Shown piece after piece: positions 10,901-22,396 of a DNA stretch of 64,000 nucleotides. Origin of the DNA: Spirodela intermedia (Eukaryota; Streptophyta; Magnoliopsida; Alismatales; Araceae). The stretch is from assembly GCA_902729315.2 (NCBI GenBank), contig LR746273.1:2643001-2707000 (forward strand), read 5' to 3'. The translations under genes were made by a program, and so were the position numbers. A model generated the notes under the pieces. That model worked only from the letters and a program-made list of their open reading frames with translations. It made no database searches and was not told the DNA's origin. Each line of letters starts with the position of its first letter. The first letter of the stretch is position 1.

Positions 10901-13900
10901 TAAAGGACATAATTGAGTGGATACGACGCTTGATCTTCAAAAAGCATAAGATAGTTGGAATGCGAAAGGGACTCCTATAACATAAGATTATTCAAGGAAC
11001 CAAAAACCAGCTTCAATGTAAGAGAGGGGAAGGCGCGCCCAAGCCTCCTTCCTGACGAGCAATCTTCAATGAATCCTAACAACAGATTAGATCAGCGGAT
11101 GGGGATCATTCCCCTAAAAGAAACTCGTAGAAAACTCCTGTACGTTATGATACCTCTGCAACATAATCCTTTTACTTGATATTTTCACCAAAATCAACCA
11201 ATTTCCTTCAGGTCGGTTCCAACCGATTGAATCAGATGCAACCAAGGGTTCGTCACGGTTGATCCAGGATCCAGTCCAAATTCAGCGGTCTCATTAGCAC
11301 ATCCTAAATCAATGGATTAAAAGTGGTACCGCAACTGATCTGTAAACAGTAAGATAAAAGATCTATGGACATGATTCTGTTACTTTGTTCATAACTTTTC
11401 ACTGTGTACTAAGGTTACGAATTCAAGCTCGTACACTAAAGTTCCAGTATAGTCAATGATGATGGCATTTAAATAACTGGGAGGTCATGGAATTGACAAC
11501 ACAAAAAGGCCTTGCATGCAAAATGTGGCCTGTATACAATAACAAAATGATGACTGGCTGACAACAAAGACCAACGCTGCTGAGTGAACAAATAGGTTGA
11601 ACATAAAGTGTCCTACTCTACCATTTCTTAAGCTCAGAATAAAAACCATGAAGAGACGATACAATATAGTGCTAAAAAATCTGATGTAAGCAAAACAACT
11701 CTCAGATTATTTTTCCAAATTAGTGCAAAATAATGATTGAAGAGATGAAAAAGATGAAAAGAGGGGGTAGGAAGGAAAACAATAGCCGAAGATATAAATA
11801 GACGAAAAAAAGAAGAACAATGTCACACAATAGAATCAGAAGAGAAATGGAGAAGCCAGTACACTTCGTTAGAAAGGTTATGTACTACAAATCGACTAGT
11901 CGATTTCTCACATATAACACTTTATCAAGGCAAAAATTCTTTTTTTTCTAATCAGTGCAATCTTCCCTGAAATAAATAGGTACAACTCCAAAAACAAGAA
12001 AGTAGTTGATTTTTAACCAACCTGAGTGCCCAAAGCTTTAAGGAGATTCGCACGTTCCTTTTCTATTTGTGAGCGAGCTCCTCCAAACTTTAATGCAGCT
12101 TTTGATAAGGTACTGCCACTGGTACATGTGTTTTCAACACCATATTTCCTACTGTCTTCTGATAGCTTAGTACCTGAACGAAAGGTTATAAGTAAAAGTA
12201 GCAACAATATTAAAGAGGAAAAAGATTATTTTCACTGGCTTGCCTATCTCAGCTTGTTTGGAACCAGTTACAATATAGCCCTCAACTCCACGAACTATAT
12301 CCCTTTGAAAATGCTGATTAAGAGAGAAAGCCATAAGTGAGGAAAGATACGAATGATAAAGGCAAAAGTTTCTTCAAAAAATAAAAAAACCGTGACACCA
12401 TTGAACTAAGGAAACTTGACCTTGGCAGCTCGAGTTGATATGTAAAGTTTTTCGAGCTTTTGATGGTGGAAAAATTCAGCTTCATCAGTAATTATATTAT
12501 CTGAACCTCCATAGCTCCCAGCTCCAAACTGCTTGAGGACAGCCTGAATTGAAAATTGAATGGAGAAAACGAAACAATCAAATTACACCCAAGACATCCC
12601 AGAAATAATCATATTACATGCTTAAACTATAAATGCCCAAAACAAGACAATAGGAAAACAAAGATTAATCACCAAAGAAAGGCAAGTCCAGCGTGACGTT
12701 AAAAGGTATGGGATAGGTCAAAGACAGATAATATTTATTCAACTAACTGAAAAGAAATCCTTCATCATCCAGATTTTAAACTTATAATTAGTAGTACTGG
12801 AATAATAAAAGTAATGCGACGCATCTATAAACGAAGGGCATATTATAGCTTTCATTCTGACTCATATTCAGTCCTGAAGCAACAAAATAGACTTACTCTC
12901 TCTAGAAATATTAGAAGCATTAAAAATTATTTTAAATCATGCTAGGAAATGAAATAATGCAAAAAAATGCAGACTAAGTTTTTACAAGGGAAACAATGCT
13001 CTACCATCAGGAGAAAAGGTCATTCTTCCATTTTCTACGACCACAAAGAAATGGTTTTAAGAAGAGTAAGCGTTATTTTTTTATATAACTAACCAGTCAT
13101 CAAAGAGGTTTTATCTTATCACCTTAAGTTCTGCTACACACAACTCATGGTCGAAGAATTCAAAATGCGTTTTCACAAAAACAAACCATCAACAACACAG
13201 TAACAAAGTCTGATAGAGGATTCTCTTCTATGTTCAACAACTCTTTCCCCACCTCATTCTTCATACTAGCCCAAAATCCAATGAAGTGGATAAGTCGGGG
13301 TCCTCAATTGTGACTTAGACGTCCACTCAATCTTGACCAGGCAACTCACTTCAAAGTACCCAGAACCCCCATAAATCATTTGAAAGTTAGAAAAACAATC
13401 TCCTAAGAATAGTACAAGCGGATACAAACTGGGAAAAATTTCATAGGTCTCCCTGAACTTAACAAGCATCCAATGTGAAGAGGAAAAAACTAGATTTTAA
13501 TACATAGACAAGTAATCCATTTCATGGCAACTGTCCGCTGTTGACTGTATTGAAATGAAGCCACCGAAAGGCCTTGTTTCTGCAAAATGCTTAGCTTAAA
13601 TCAGATAGTCAACAATTCCGCGACCACTATCAAAGTATAAGATGGGTGTAACTCGTACAGGCATCTCAAGGTTCCAATAGAGCTACCAAAAACAGAATAT
13701 TGAGAGTGGTATGCAGACTTTAGCATGTACCATTTCTACAAAAAAGGGTATCCCATAACAATTATAAACGCCAGTTCCCAGGAGACTTCCAAAAGATAAG
13801 GTAACAGTGCCTTGAACTGGTATCTCAAGAGCCAAGTGGTAACCAAAAAGAGAACCCTAAGAACGAGGTCAAATGTTCAGGGAGGAAAAAAAAGCAGAAA

Positions 13901-15191
13901 AGGCGACCTATTTTCCAAGCTCATTACCAACCCTTTTTCGTAGCTAAATTTCCCAATTGAGTCTTTTATACAGCATCCTAACTCTCCCTGTTGTGGGTGG
14001 AGAATTAATCAAAATCGAAGAGGAGGAGATGAAAAAGAATAAAATAAGACAACAAAGAAGATAAGTGAAAGAGAAAAAGCTGGTGGAAGAAGAAAAAGAG
14101 TGAAAGAGAGGAAGATAAGAAACGAATGACAGACGAAAGGAGAGGACCATTGTGGTCATTACATACAAAGAAATGGAACAGGTTAGAAGAGAGATAAAAG
14201 AAACACTCATTTCATAAAACTGACTTGTTCAAGTATGATTTCGTCCCTTTTCCTCAATAAAATAATATATGCACTTCAAAATTTTACGAAACTAATGTTA
14301 TCTCCTTCAATTTCACCCAAAACAGCCACTCGTCCAATTAAATCTAAGGTGGGATCAAACCCTGACATCCACGGATCCCACCCAGTTCCCTGAGCCTTGA
14401 TCATACTGTCTGGTTTCTTGTCGTCATTGTTATTATATGCATGCTTCTTCACTACATTAGGGAATTATTAGTACAATTTAAAACCTGATCCAAAAAACTG
14501 TGCAAGAATGAAGGTGTACTTTAGAACTCTAGATTTGTCAGCACTTGACTGAGTATACCAGTGAGGAAGGAGCCAGTTATCATGCATCATCCTTCCTTCT
14601 AAGGATGTCGTGAGAAGGAACGCAAGTAGAAACAGCATTGTAAAGCACAGCATTGACTAATACAACGCAAATATGTCAGACGAGAAAGAATGGAGACTGC
14701 CCAATTACGTATCCCGGTACCAATCAAAATGTTATAAGCACAAAAAGGAACCACCATTTTTTCTTAAAAGAGAAATAAAATAAGAAGTCAAAAGATAAAA
14801 AATATACACTGGAAATCAACAGGCCCAAAGGCTAGGGTACTCTCAAAGGCCATAACGGGAAAGTGGCAAGACGGAAAAACAGATGAAATCATTCGCATCA
14901 TCATTCTCCATAGTATGCGGATTCCAGAAGTAGATGGCGCGCATTGCACACGAAAATTCGCAGCGAACGAACACGAAGATTACAAAACAAAGCCTTCAGG
15001 GTCCCCCCCCTCAAGCTCTCGGCCTAGATTCACGGTCTCGGAATCTAATCAAACAAAGGTTCGGGACAATGGAAAGCGACCAGATGTGACCACGAGGAAG
15101 AAGGGCTTTCCGCGGCTGGAAAAAGAGATACCTGCTGCTGCTTCGCGACCTGCTCCCTTAGCCTCGTGGCCTGCTTTCTTATGGCTTCCAT
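7797..15191 (-). CDS. SH3P2: SH3 domain-containing protein 2-like (BAR/SH3, vesicle traffic and autophagy)
   Basis: Ten coding exons (minus strand, in gene order): 15132-15191, 12421-12543, 12244-12313, 12022-12173, 9137-9238, 8623-8823, 8495-8557, 8228-8392, 8036-8110, 7797-7913. They join without a frame break into about 375 aa, close to Arabidopsis SH3P2 (about 368). The N-terminus MEAIRKQATRLREQVAKQQQ and the BAR-like helical region (exons 1-7, about residues 1-257) are family-typical, for example LEKLYISTRAAK, GTKLSEDSRKYGVENTCTSG, LAQRYDRMRQEAEAQ and ERAYHQRVLQILDQLEGE. Exon 8 has a poly-proline linker. Exons 9-10 code the C-terminal SH3 domain (ESDVELSLSVGDFVVVRKV, GWAEGESRGKAGWFPYAFIE). 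Known SH3P proteins bind phosphoinositides, clathrin-coated vesicles and ATG8 and act in autophagosome formation. Intron 3 (12174-12243, 70 bp) has a GC donor. Introns 1 and 4 are about 2.6 and 2.8 kb. Confidence 0.92.
7952..7986. repeat. (CT)n tract inside the last intron of SH3P2
   Basis: About 35 bp of CT/GA in the 122-bp intron 7914-8035, so more than a quarter of this short intron is a microsatellite. Confidence 0.9.
9239..12021 (-). other. large intron 4 of the SH3P2-like gene
   Basis: 2.8 kb, mostly AT-rich, no exon-like sequence in phase. It contains a GA tract at 10620-10642 next to a CCCCCC run. The phrase AGAGTTTGAATCTCAAGATGG (near 10503) is vaguely like a transposon or tRNA-derived 3' box, but no element ends could be found. 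Confidence 0.55.
12544..15131 (-). other. large intron 1 of the SH3P2-like gene
   Basis: 2.6 kb, AT-rich, between the 60-bp first coding exon and exon 2. A purine-rich stretch at about 14025-14115 runs AAG/GAA without being a simple repeat. No gene or complete mobile element recognised. Confidence 0.6.
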
Positions 15192-16478
15192 TCACCGGCG
15201 CCTCGACGGGAAGAGGCAAGCAAGAAAGACGCAGTCAGATCGCGATGCAGAACGCCGTGCTGGGGGGCGGCCCGGTCGCAGATGGGGAGCAGGGGGAGGA
15301 AGCCGATGTGAGAAAACCATTAACTGGAGGAGAAACAAGAAGGCCGATGTGAAAATCTGACAGTAACGGGGGGAACCTCGTTGGGAAGAGGTCGGTGAGA
15401 ATTCGGGTCCATCCGAACCCGTTACTTTATTCCATACCCGCCATAGCTGAGCCGACTATTGGGCTTTCATTTCTGCAGCCCAAGTATACCATTGGGCTCC
15501 CAATTATACGCCCAATTAAAAAAGTAAATGGCCGCTATTGATGACGTCATCCATGCGGAGTGTACAATCAACCTCTAAAAGAAACTAATTGCGTTTGTAC
15601 TCTATATAAAATCACACGGACAATAAGCGTGCCTCGGATCTGAACTCCTCCGCCTGTGCCGTTACGGTTGAGCCCGACGGCCGCCGTCACTCACGACGCC
15701 GGCTACCGTCCTGTCCTGCCGGCGGCCGACCACCTCCCGCCCCCGCTCTTGGCCCTGGAACGACTGCCGCACGAGACAAGGCTCAGCTTTTTCAACCGTT
15801 GGGTCCAGGAGAGAGAGAGAGAGAGAGAGGAGGAAGTCGCCATCTCGGCGGCGGCCGCCGGAAAATCCAGAAGTTTGGATCACCTGCTTCACGCCGGCGT
15901 AGACCAGAAATGGTCGTGAGTCAACAGGTGTGAATTAACCGTTGAGGCCTCTCGAGCATTATTAAGTAGTGACGGGGGCATGTTTATAGGGTTTAATCAG
16001 TAATTATGTGTGAATTATGTAGAAGTGGGCCCAAATAAATTTTCTTATGTATATGGATATCATCATACCTAATTTTTTTTGGCAATGACGTCATTTAATT
16101 ATTCTATTTAGTTAATAAAAATAAGTATTAAAAAATCTGTTCTCTTTCCCACAAACGGTGATGTCTGTGCGAGTTCCCCGTTTGTGGGAAAGAGAGAAGA
16201 CGTTTTAATAACTCATATATTGAAATAAATGGAGCTTTAAATATTCTTATTTAATTATTTCTGAAGCCCATTATTTCGCTATATATTTTTCTTTCCATGT
16301 TGTGAGATTTGTGACAAATTCTTACAAGTAGAAAAATAGGGAAAATAATTAAATAAATAACAGAAAAATTACGTGAAAAAACGTCAGAATGATCACCTCA
16401 AAGTTGATATTAATATGATCTTAATACAATAATTCATTAATAACTAATATCTCTCGTCCAAGTGCCCCTCTAACATGT
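15192..16478. other. intergenic region between SH3P2 (minus) and the B-box gene (plus)
   Basis: Divergent promoter region. A TATATAAA-type box at about 15603-15610 on the plus strand precedes a GC-rich stretch (15650-15910) with an open frame that has no ATG, only a GTG. A foldback lies at 16120-16216. No conserved protein was seen. Confidence 0.5.
16120..16216. repeat. foldback (hairpin) with 18-bp perfect arms
   Basis: The arm TCTCTTTCCCACAAACGG at 16141-16158 is repeated in reverse complement, without mismatch, at 16178-16195, with a 19-nt spacer. Beyond the perfect arms the flanks remain partly complementary (left about 16120-16140, right about 16196-16216). It may be a small MITE remnant or a transcribed hairpin. 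No target-site duplication could be fixed. Confidence 0.8.
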
Positions 16479-16507
16479 AGAGAGAGAGAGAGAGAGAGAG
16501 AGAGAGG
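16479..16507. repeat. (GA)n microsatellite upstream of the B-box gene
   Basis: About 29 bp of AG repeat ending 11 bp before a CCACGTGG palindrome; a related CT tract follows at 16700-16733 and a GA tract at 17059-17077, only 41 bp before the ATG. Confidence 0.9.
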
Positions 16508-16517
16508 GCGGTGACAG

Positions 16518-16525
16518 CCACGTGG
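16518..16525. promoter_or_regulatory. G-box CCACGTGG in the B-box gene promoter
   Basis: Perfect palindromic G-box about 590 bp upstream of the ATG at 17118. G-boxes bind bZIP (HY5) and bHLH (PIF) factors, and Arabidopsis BBX22 is a light-regulated gene acting with HY5. The site is seen; its use is inferred. Confidence 0.45.
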
Positions 16526-17117
16526 GGGCCATCACCGAAAGGAGGCGACGCAGACGGGAAGTACACGCGTACCTCCACGATGGGTCGACCCCGCCGCCGG
16601 TCGTGTTTTTGCGGCGGATCTTATCTATCGCAAATGGCGGGGAAAAGAGATAGACTTTTACCGATCTGCATCTAATAAATAGAGGACCAATTCCCCAGCC
16701 TCTCTCTCTCTCTCTCTCTCTCCCTCTCTCTCTACGATTTATTTATGGACCCTCGTTGTACAAGGAATTATCAATTAGCCAATCTTCGTCCATATATTCG
16801 TTAGAAAGATAAGATAAGAATCACACACACTACCGAGGAGGAATTCTAGTGAGAGAGATGAGATATAAAAGCTTTTTAAAATAATACCGAGGGTATTTCC
16901 GAATTTCCCTTGCGTGGTGGTCCCCAGATTTCCTATTATTTCATGCGGAAGGTCCCCCCCCTCACAACGTGAGTCTCTCTTCTCCTGCCTCTGAATCGGC
17001 TACGATTTCGACCGCCGGAGCGCTCCGCTTCTCCGCCGCTAAAGATTTTGATCGGCGGAGAGAGAGAGAGAGAGAGGTGGGGGGGGGTCGCCGGAGCAGC
17101 GGGCTGCGGCGAGAGGT

Positions 17118-18092
17118 ATGAAGATACTGTGCGACGTATGCAGGAAAGAGGAGGCGGCGATCTTCTGCTGCGCCGACGAGGCGGCGCTCTGCGGGGCCTG
17201 CGATGGTCGTGTGCACCTCGCCAACAAGCTCGCCGGCAAGCACTGCCGCCTGTCCCTCCTCCACCCGGCCTCCCCTGAGCAGTCCCCGCTCTGCGACGTC
17301 TGCCAAGTTGGCCCATCCCCTCCTCTCTTTTGATGTTCTTACTCATCTCCGATGCTCGCGGGAGAATGTTGATGGCGTTAGAGTCTTTCAGGAGAAGACG
17401 GCCTTCTTGTTCTGCCAAGAGGATAGGGCCGTCCTCTGCAGAGACTGTGATTCCTCCATCCACAGTGCCAACGATCTCACCAGGAAGCACACCCGCTTCC
17501 TCCTCACCGGCATCAAGCTCTCCGTCTCCGACGCCCCCGCCGGGCTGCTGCCCATCGCAGAAGTCAAAGATAAGAACAACAGCGTCTACGTGCCGGCGGT
17601 GGCGGAGGACAGCGGTGAGGATACAGGCTCCGCTGCCAGCGCCACCAGTGGAAGCAGGATCTCCGAGTACCTCATGAAAGAGCTCCCCGGGTGGCACGTG
17701 GAGGACCTCCTCCTCGATACGCCCTCCTCCGGCTATGGCCTCCCCAAGGTCCGATCTATCTGACCCCGGCTCTTTTTATCCTTCCAGTCGTCGGTTGAGG
17801 AAGAACGTCTAGGGTTACACCGAGTGGGATGATGCAGATGCTGGGCGATCATGATCTGATGTCTTTCCCGGTGGGGAACCTAAACGACGCCGCGGCGGCG
17901 GCGGCGGCGGATGGCGGTCTCTTCCCTGCGCTGTGGGTTTCCGACGACTGCTTCATCGTCCCGGAGCTCGGTGCCGCCCAGACCCGCCGCCGCCGCTCCG
18001 ACCCGCCGCTCCACAAGCGACCCAGAGTGGCGGCGGCGACGACGGCAACCGGCGGCGATCTTCCTCCCCTTCCGAGCGTGTTCTTCCGCTGA
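17118..18092 (+). CDS. double B-box zinc-finger protein, BBX20-22 / LZF1 type
   Basis: Three exons, 17118-17306, 17392-17748 and 17838-18092, give 266 aa in one frame. B-box 1 (residues 1-45) keeps C5, C8, C17, D20, C25, C28, H33 and H42. B-box 2 spans the first intron (PLCDVCQ in exon 1; TAFLFCQEDRAVLCRDCDSS in exon 2). There is no CCT domain, placing it in structural group IV (BBX18-25). The motif SEYLMKELPGWHVEDLL is typical of the BBX20-22 subgroup, and FIVPELG near the C-terminus is a valine-proline pair of the kind that contacts COP1 WD40. These nuclear co-factors work with HY5 in seedling photomorphogenesis. The C-terminus has alanine runs from GCG repeats and a basic RRRRS/HKRPR stretch. 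An earlier acceptor at 17812 would shift the frame; the CAG at 17835-17837 keeps phase 0. The exact orthologue is uncertain. Confidence 0.9.
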
Positions 18093-18665
18093 ATCCATCG
18101 GCGGACCAGTTTGTAAATATGAGTCAGAGCAGTGGATTTCCCGTCAGTCTTTCGTGTGTCACTCCAGATATCGACCCATCTTTATATATTTATAGAATAA
18201 TTCCATCTGAATGTATTAATTCGACATGGTGTTTAGCACGTGGGCCAGCATGGTCAACGGTGGACCTTGGACGCTGCGGACACGCGTCCATGCGATCGAT
18301 CTAGTGGGCATCTGTTCAGCTAAAGAGCATCGGTGGTAGGGGCTTTTAGTAAATTAATACGAGAGTATATTTGCCAAACTAATGGTGGCGAACGCCAGGT
18401 GAGCTGGTAGAAGTTTAAGTATTGATGTCTCTTAGGTGGAGATGAAGAATATTTTGTAAACAAGTCTTCTAATTAATTTACTCTAAAGTGGAGCAGATCC
18501 ACGTGAAGAGACGCCGGATGTGGCCGTCCCGTAATGCTGGATAATCCCTCCTACATTCTATTAAAACGTTTCTATCCCTTTAAGTTTATAAATCGTATAA
18601 GAATACATTACGTCCTTTTAGCTTCAAGGACCTCTCGTTAACAGTTCTTTCTGAACTCACTGCAC

Positions 18666-18716
<51 letters not shown>

Positions 18717-18911
18717 TAGTGGGCCTTATCCATAAGGTATTAACCATTGTGTTGACTGATCCATTACATTGGCCCAATAATGGTCCGGATGGTAGCGAAT
18801 AGGACGTGAATATATTGGGCCTTTTTCTAGTAGCCCAGTTATGTAATGGGCCCACCAAAGGCTGAAGAAACATAACCTAAGAGAAGCACTGGTATTGGCT
18901 CGCGGCGGCGT
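18093..18911. other. intergenic region between the B-box gene and the dihydrouridine synthase gene
   Basis: Holds the 3' flank of the B-box gene and the promoter of the next gene. The only strong structure is the (GA)n tract at 18668-18715. Confidence 0.5.
18668..18715. repeat. (GA)n microsatellite, about 48 bp
   Basis: Uninterrupted GA dinucleotides about 200 bp upstream of the dihydrouridine synthase ATG. Confidence 0.95.
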
Positions 18912-21900
18912 ATGAAAGCTCTGCCCACCGCCGCCGCCCTCCTCCGGCGAAGAACCCATCGTCCCGGCGGAAGCTCTCCTGGTGCCTCTCTTCTGCTCGG
19001 CCGCCTCTTCTCTATGGCGCCGCCTCCTCTCTCTGTAGAATCTGAGGAGAATGCTGATTACAGGCTCTGCCATGTCGCCGATCAGCGCTCCGCCCTTCCT
19101 GAGGACGGACCTCCGCCGCCGCCGCCGCCGCGGGTGGCGGCGGAGGAATCGCCGCACCGGGCGATGAACGTGGAGTGGAGAGTCGAGCGGGCCTGGGAAC
19201 ACTGGAGGCGGCTCGGGGCGCCAAAGCTCGTGGTGGCGCCCATGGTGGACAACTCCGAGTTGCCTTTCCGGATGCTGTGCCGCAAGTACGGGGCGGAGGC
19301 TGCCTACACGCCGATGCTGCACTCTCGCATCTTCTCGGAGAACGAGAAGTATCGTATGACGGAATTCACCACCTGCAAGGTAAGATCGAACTTCCTAATC
19401 CTTTTGGTTTTTTGTTTTGTTTTGGAAAACGTGTCACGGTTGGGTTTTCCACCCCTGAGTGGGATCTCTCAGAACCCTAGTCGAGAGACTAGGTGTGTAC
19501 ATGCATAGATAAACGCTCTACATTATGTTGGTTCATCACTAGGGGCGTTGGCTGACCTTTGCCACTCATAGGAAGCAGAGGATTTTTGACAGTCGTCGAC
19601 TAGGTTGTGGTGCCTGCTTTCATATTTGAAGATGAATTGGTGAGAATCATGAGAGTTTTGGAAAACCGAAGAGTATGCCCCATCTTACTCACCGAATCCG
19701 GAAGAAGACTCTCTGCAAGCTTTTGCTTCTATATTCGGTTATGTTCTCATGCACTGGCTAAATTCAGTTTTCTTCTTTAGACGACCATATGTGTGTGCTC
19801 TCTATTTTTCGTATACAAGAACGAGGTATTCCATGGTATGTCTCATTTTAGGATGATGACTGTTTGGAGCTGCCCATTTTCTCTCTCCTACTCTTAGATA
19901 ATCTCACGACATTGATACCAGTGCCCACTATCATCTATTCTTTCTCCAGTATTGCTCATAGATCATGGTTCCAGAACATCCTCGGAGATGGCCCTAGGAA
20001 GCAACGTTGCCTGTCAATTACATCGCAGAACATTAGAGATTTTCCTCGAACAGATGCAGTAAAAATGAAAAATTCAACCATCAACCTCAGATATTGGCCT
20101 ATTTCTTCTATCTCGAGCTTTTCCAAACGCCTTTGTTCTGTAGGATGAAATATTTAAGTTCGCTCCAAGAGCTCACCATTCTGTCCCTTAGCCATGGAGC
20201 ATCATATAATCCCTCAGTCGATCTCTTTCTGTGTCTCACTCTCACTGTCTCCTTCTCTAATGCCACATTTCCCCACAGCTCGCTGTCACTATGATAGGAG
20301 GGGCTGCCATAAGACATGGAAGAAGGTTGCATGTACCATTCAGCCACTCTAAGGCTATGCATATTTTACAGCAGGGAAGTAGGTCCCATTGTCTCAATCC
20401 GTCTGTTATGAAGGATCGCTAGTTCATGAAAGCCTTCCTCAGTAATTGGACTGGCTCAGGCCAGTTTGACCCACCTGAGAATCGGGCCAAGGCCAGGTCC
20501 TGTCCATCTCACCAGTGTAGAGAACCTGAGAGAGGCCTCATCTGACCCTCAAAGTGAGCTCCATTGGCCTTCCTAACCAGCCAGAGGGAACAAGGCGTTT
20601 CTACTGTTCTCAAGGGTAAGTATGCCCCCTCAGAATCCTAACTAATACCAGCTGTAGTTTGTGAGTAGTTTGTCAACACTTGTTAACTGATGGGCTTACT
20701 TGTAATAATAAATTGCTTCTTGGGTTCATTCCTATATCAAGCAAAGATGGGACCTTTTTGTTCGTTTAGAAACTTTCTGGGGGATTAAAAACCAAAGAAC
20801 CTTATTTTTTTGCAGCTGGATGAATAATATAAAGCAGTCTCCTCCACGTATCAATGTGGTAGAAATCACGTGCCTTGAGGGAGGGCATCCTACCCTTTGA
20901 CCGGGGTACTGTGAAATGGTTTCTCGCCAATAAAAGTAAATAAGCAGAAGGGTAAGACTGATTAATCACTTGATGCAAATGGGCTCACTTGCAACAAATC
21001 AAAGAAAACCTTATGTAAAAACGCATGCGAGTTTGTTATTTATCTTCATATGTCTTCATAGAGCATCATTATGCTTTACTCATGCACCTTCTGGTTCCTA
21101 CGTCTTGAGGGAGAAACTTAAATGATTGTCGACCAAAAAGTTCTAAGCTCAGTTCTGTTGCTCATTGTGCTTGATTATGCAGGAGGATCGCCCACTTTTT
21201 GTCCAGTTCTGTGCAAATGATCCTGATACGCTATTACAAGCAGCACGTATTGTTGAGGGCTACTGTGATTATGTTGATATTAATCTGGGGTGAGCCTTCA
21301 ATTGCTTTTTCTAATACCAGACGTCATGATCTGTACATTTATGAATGAAAAATTGTCTCAATTCATCTTTCTGATTCACGTTTGATTTTGATTGTGACAA
21401 AGACGACTGACGAGCCCATTTTTTTTGTCGATCAATAATGTTTGGTTGATGTTTAAATTTGCATACCGAGGCAATTATGTTTGATTGATGTATCTTGACA
21501 GAGCCTCGATGTAGAAGTTATTTTCTTCCGTACCTTCTGCTAAGGTTGTCGGAGTTGACCATCAAAAGAGAATATCATCTTCATATATTCACTTTGAAAT
21601 TGACGTTTTAGTCCATTTAAGCTGATCACGACCTTCAAAACCTTGCAGGTGTCCACAAAGGATCGCTAGGAGAGGCAACTACGGCGCCTTCCTCATGGAT
21701 AACCTCCCTCTTGTGAAATCGCTCGTCGAAAAGCTTGCATTCAACCTCCGTGTTCCAGTCTCCTGCAAGGTCCGAATCTTTCCTCGGCTAGAAGACACCA
21801 TTGCCTATGCTAAGATGCTTGAGGAGGCCGGGTGCTCCCTCCTGGCTATCCATGGCCGCACCCGTGACGAGAAGGATGGGAGAAAGTTCCGAGCCGACTG

Positions 21901-22396
21901 GGCCGTCATCAGGGCCATCAAGGATTCGGTCAAGATCCCTGTGCTTGCCAATGGAAACATCCGCCATATTGAGGACGTCCGTGAGTGCTTGGAGAAGACG
22001 GGTGCGGATGGTGTTCTCTCTGCAGAGTCTCTTCTCGAGAACCCTGCCCTCTTCTCGGGGTATCGGACCGGAGAATGGGTTGAAGGCTTGGAGGAAGCCA
22101 ATAATGGCGGGCTGGACCAGGCAGATCTAGCCGTTGAGTACTTGAAGCTGTGTGCCCAGTACCCGGTCCCTTGGAGGATGGTCCGGTCGCATGTGCACAA
22201 GATGCTGGGGGAGTGGTTCAGGATGCACCCGCATGTGAGAGAGGAGCTGAATAAACAGGCCACGCTCAGTTTTGAGTGGCTCCATGGGTTGGTCGGAAGG
22301 TTGAGGGAGACCGGCGCCAGGATTCCACTGTACTTGGCGACGCATTCTGATGCCGAAGAGTCTGTGCGTGTTGGGGCTGCTCAAGATCCCCGATGA
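18912..22396 (+). CDS. tRNA-dihydrouridine synthase, Dus1 type (U16/U17), NAD(P)-dependent
   Basis: Three exons, 18912-19379, 21183-21289 and 21649-22396, join into 440 aa. After a variable Pro-rich N-terminus (about residues 1-95, possibly with a targeting peptide) comes the Dus TIM barrel: LVVAPMVDNSELPFRMLCRK (FMN-binding start), PLFVQFCANDPDTLLQAA, then [20 protein letters not shown], which contains the catalytic cysteine. HGRTRDEKDG, IPVLANGNIR and DGVLSAESLLENPALF follow, all typical of eukaryotic Dus1. The enzyme reduces uridines in the D-loop of tRNA. The third exon spans the GCPQ motif at the splice junction (GG|G TGT). Intron 1 is 1.8 kb. Confidence 0.93.

Noticed and set aside
15656-15919. 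87-codon plus-strand frame after a TATA-like box
   Set aside because: It begins with GTG, has no ATG, includes GA-coded residues and matches no family.
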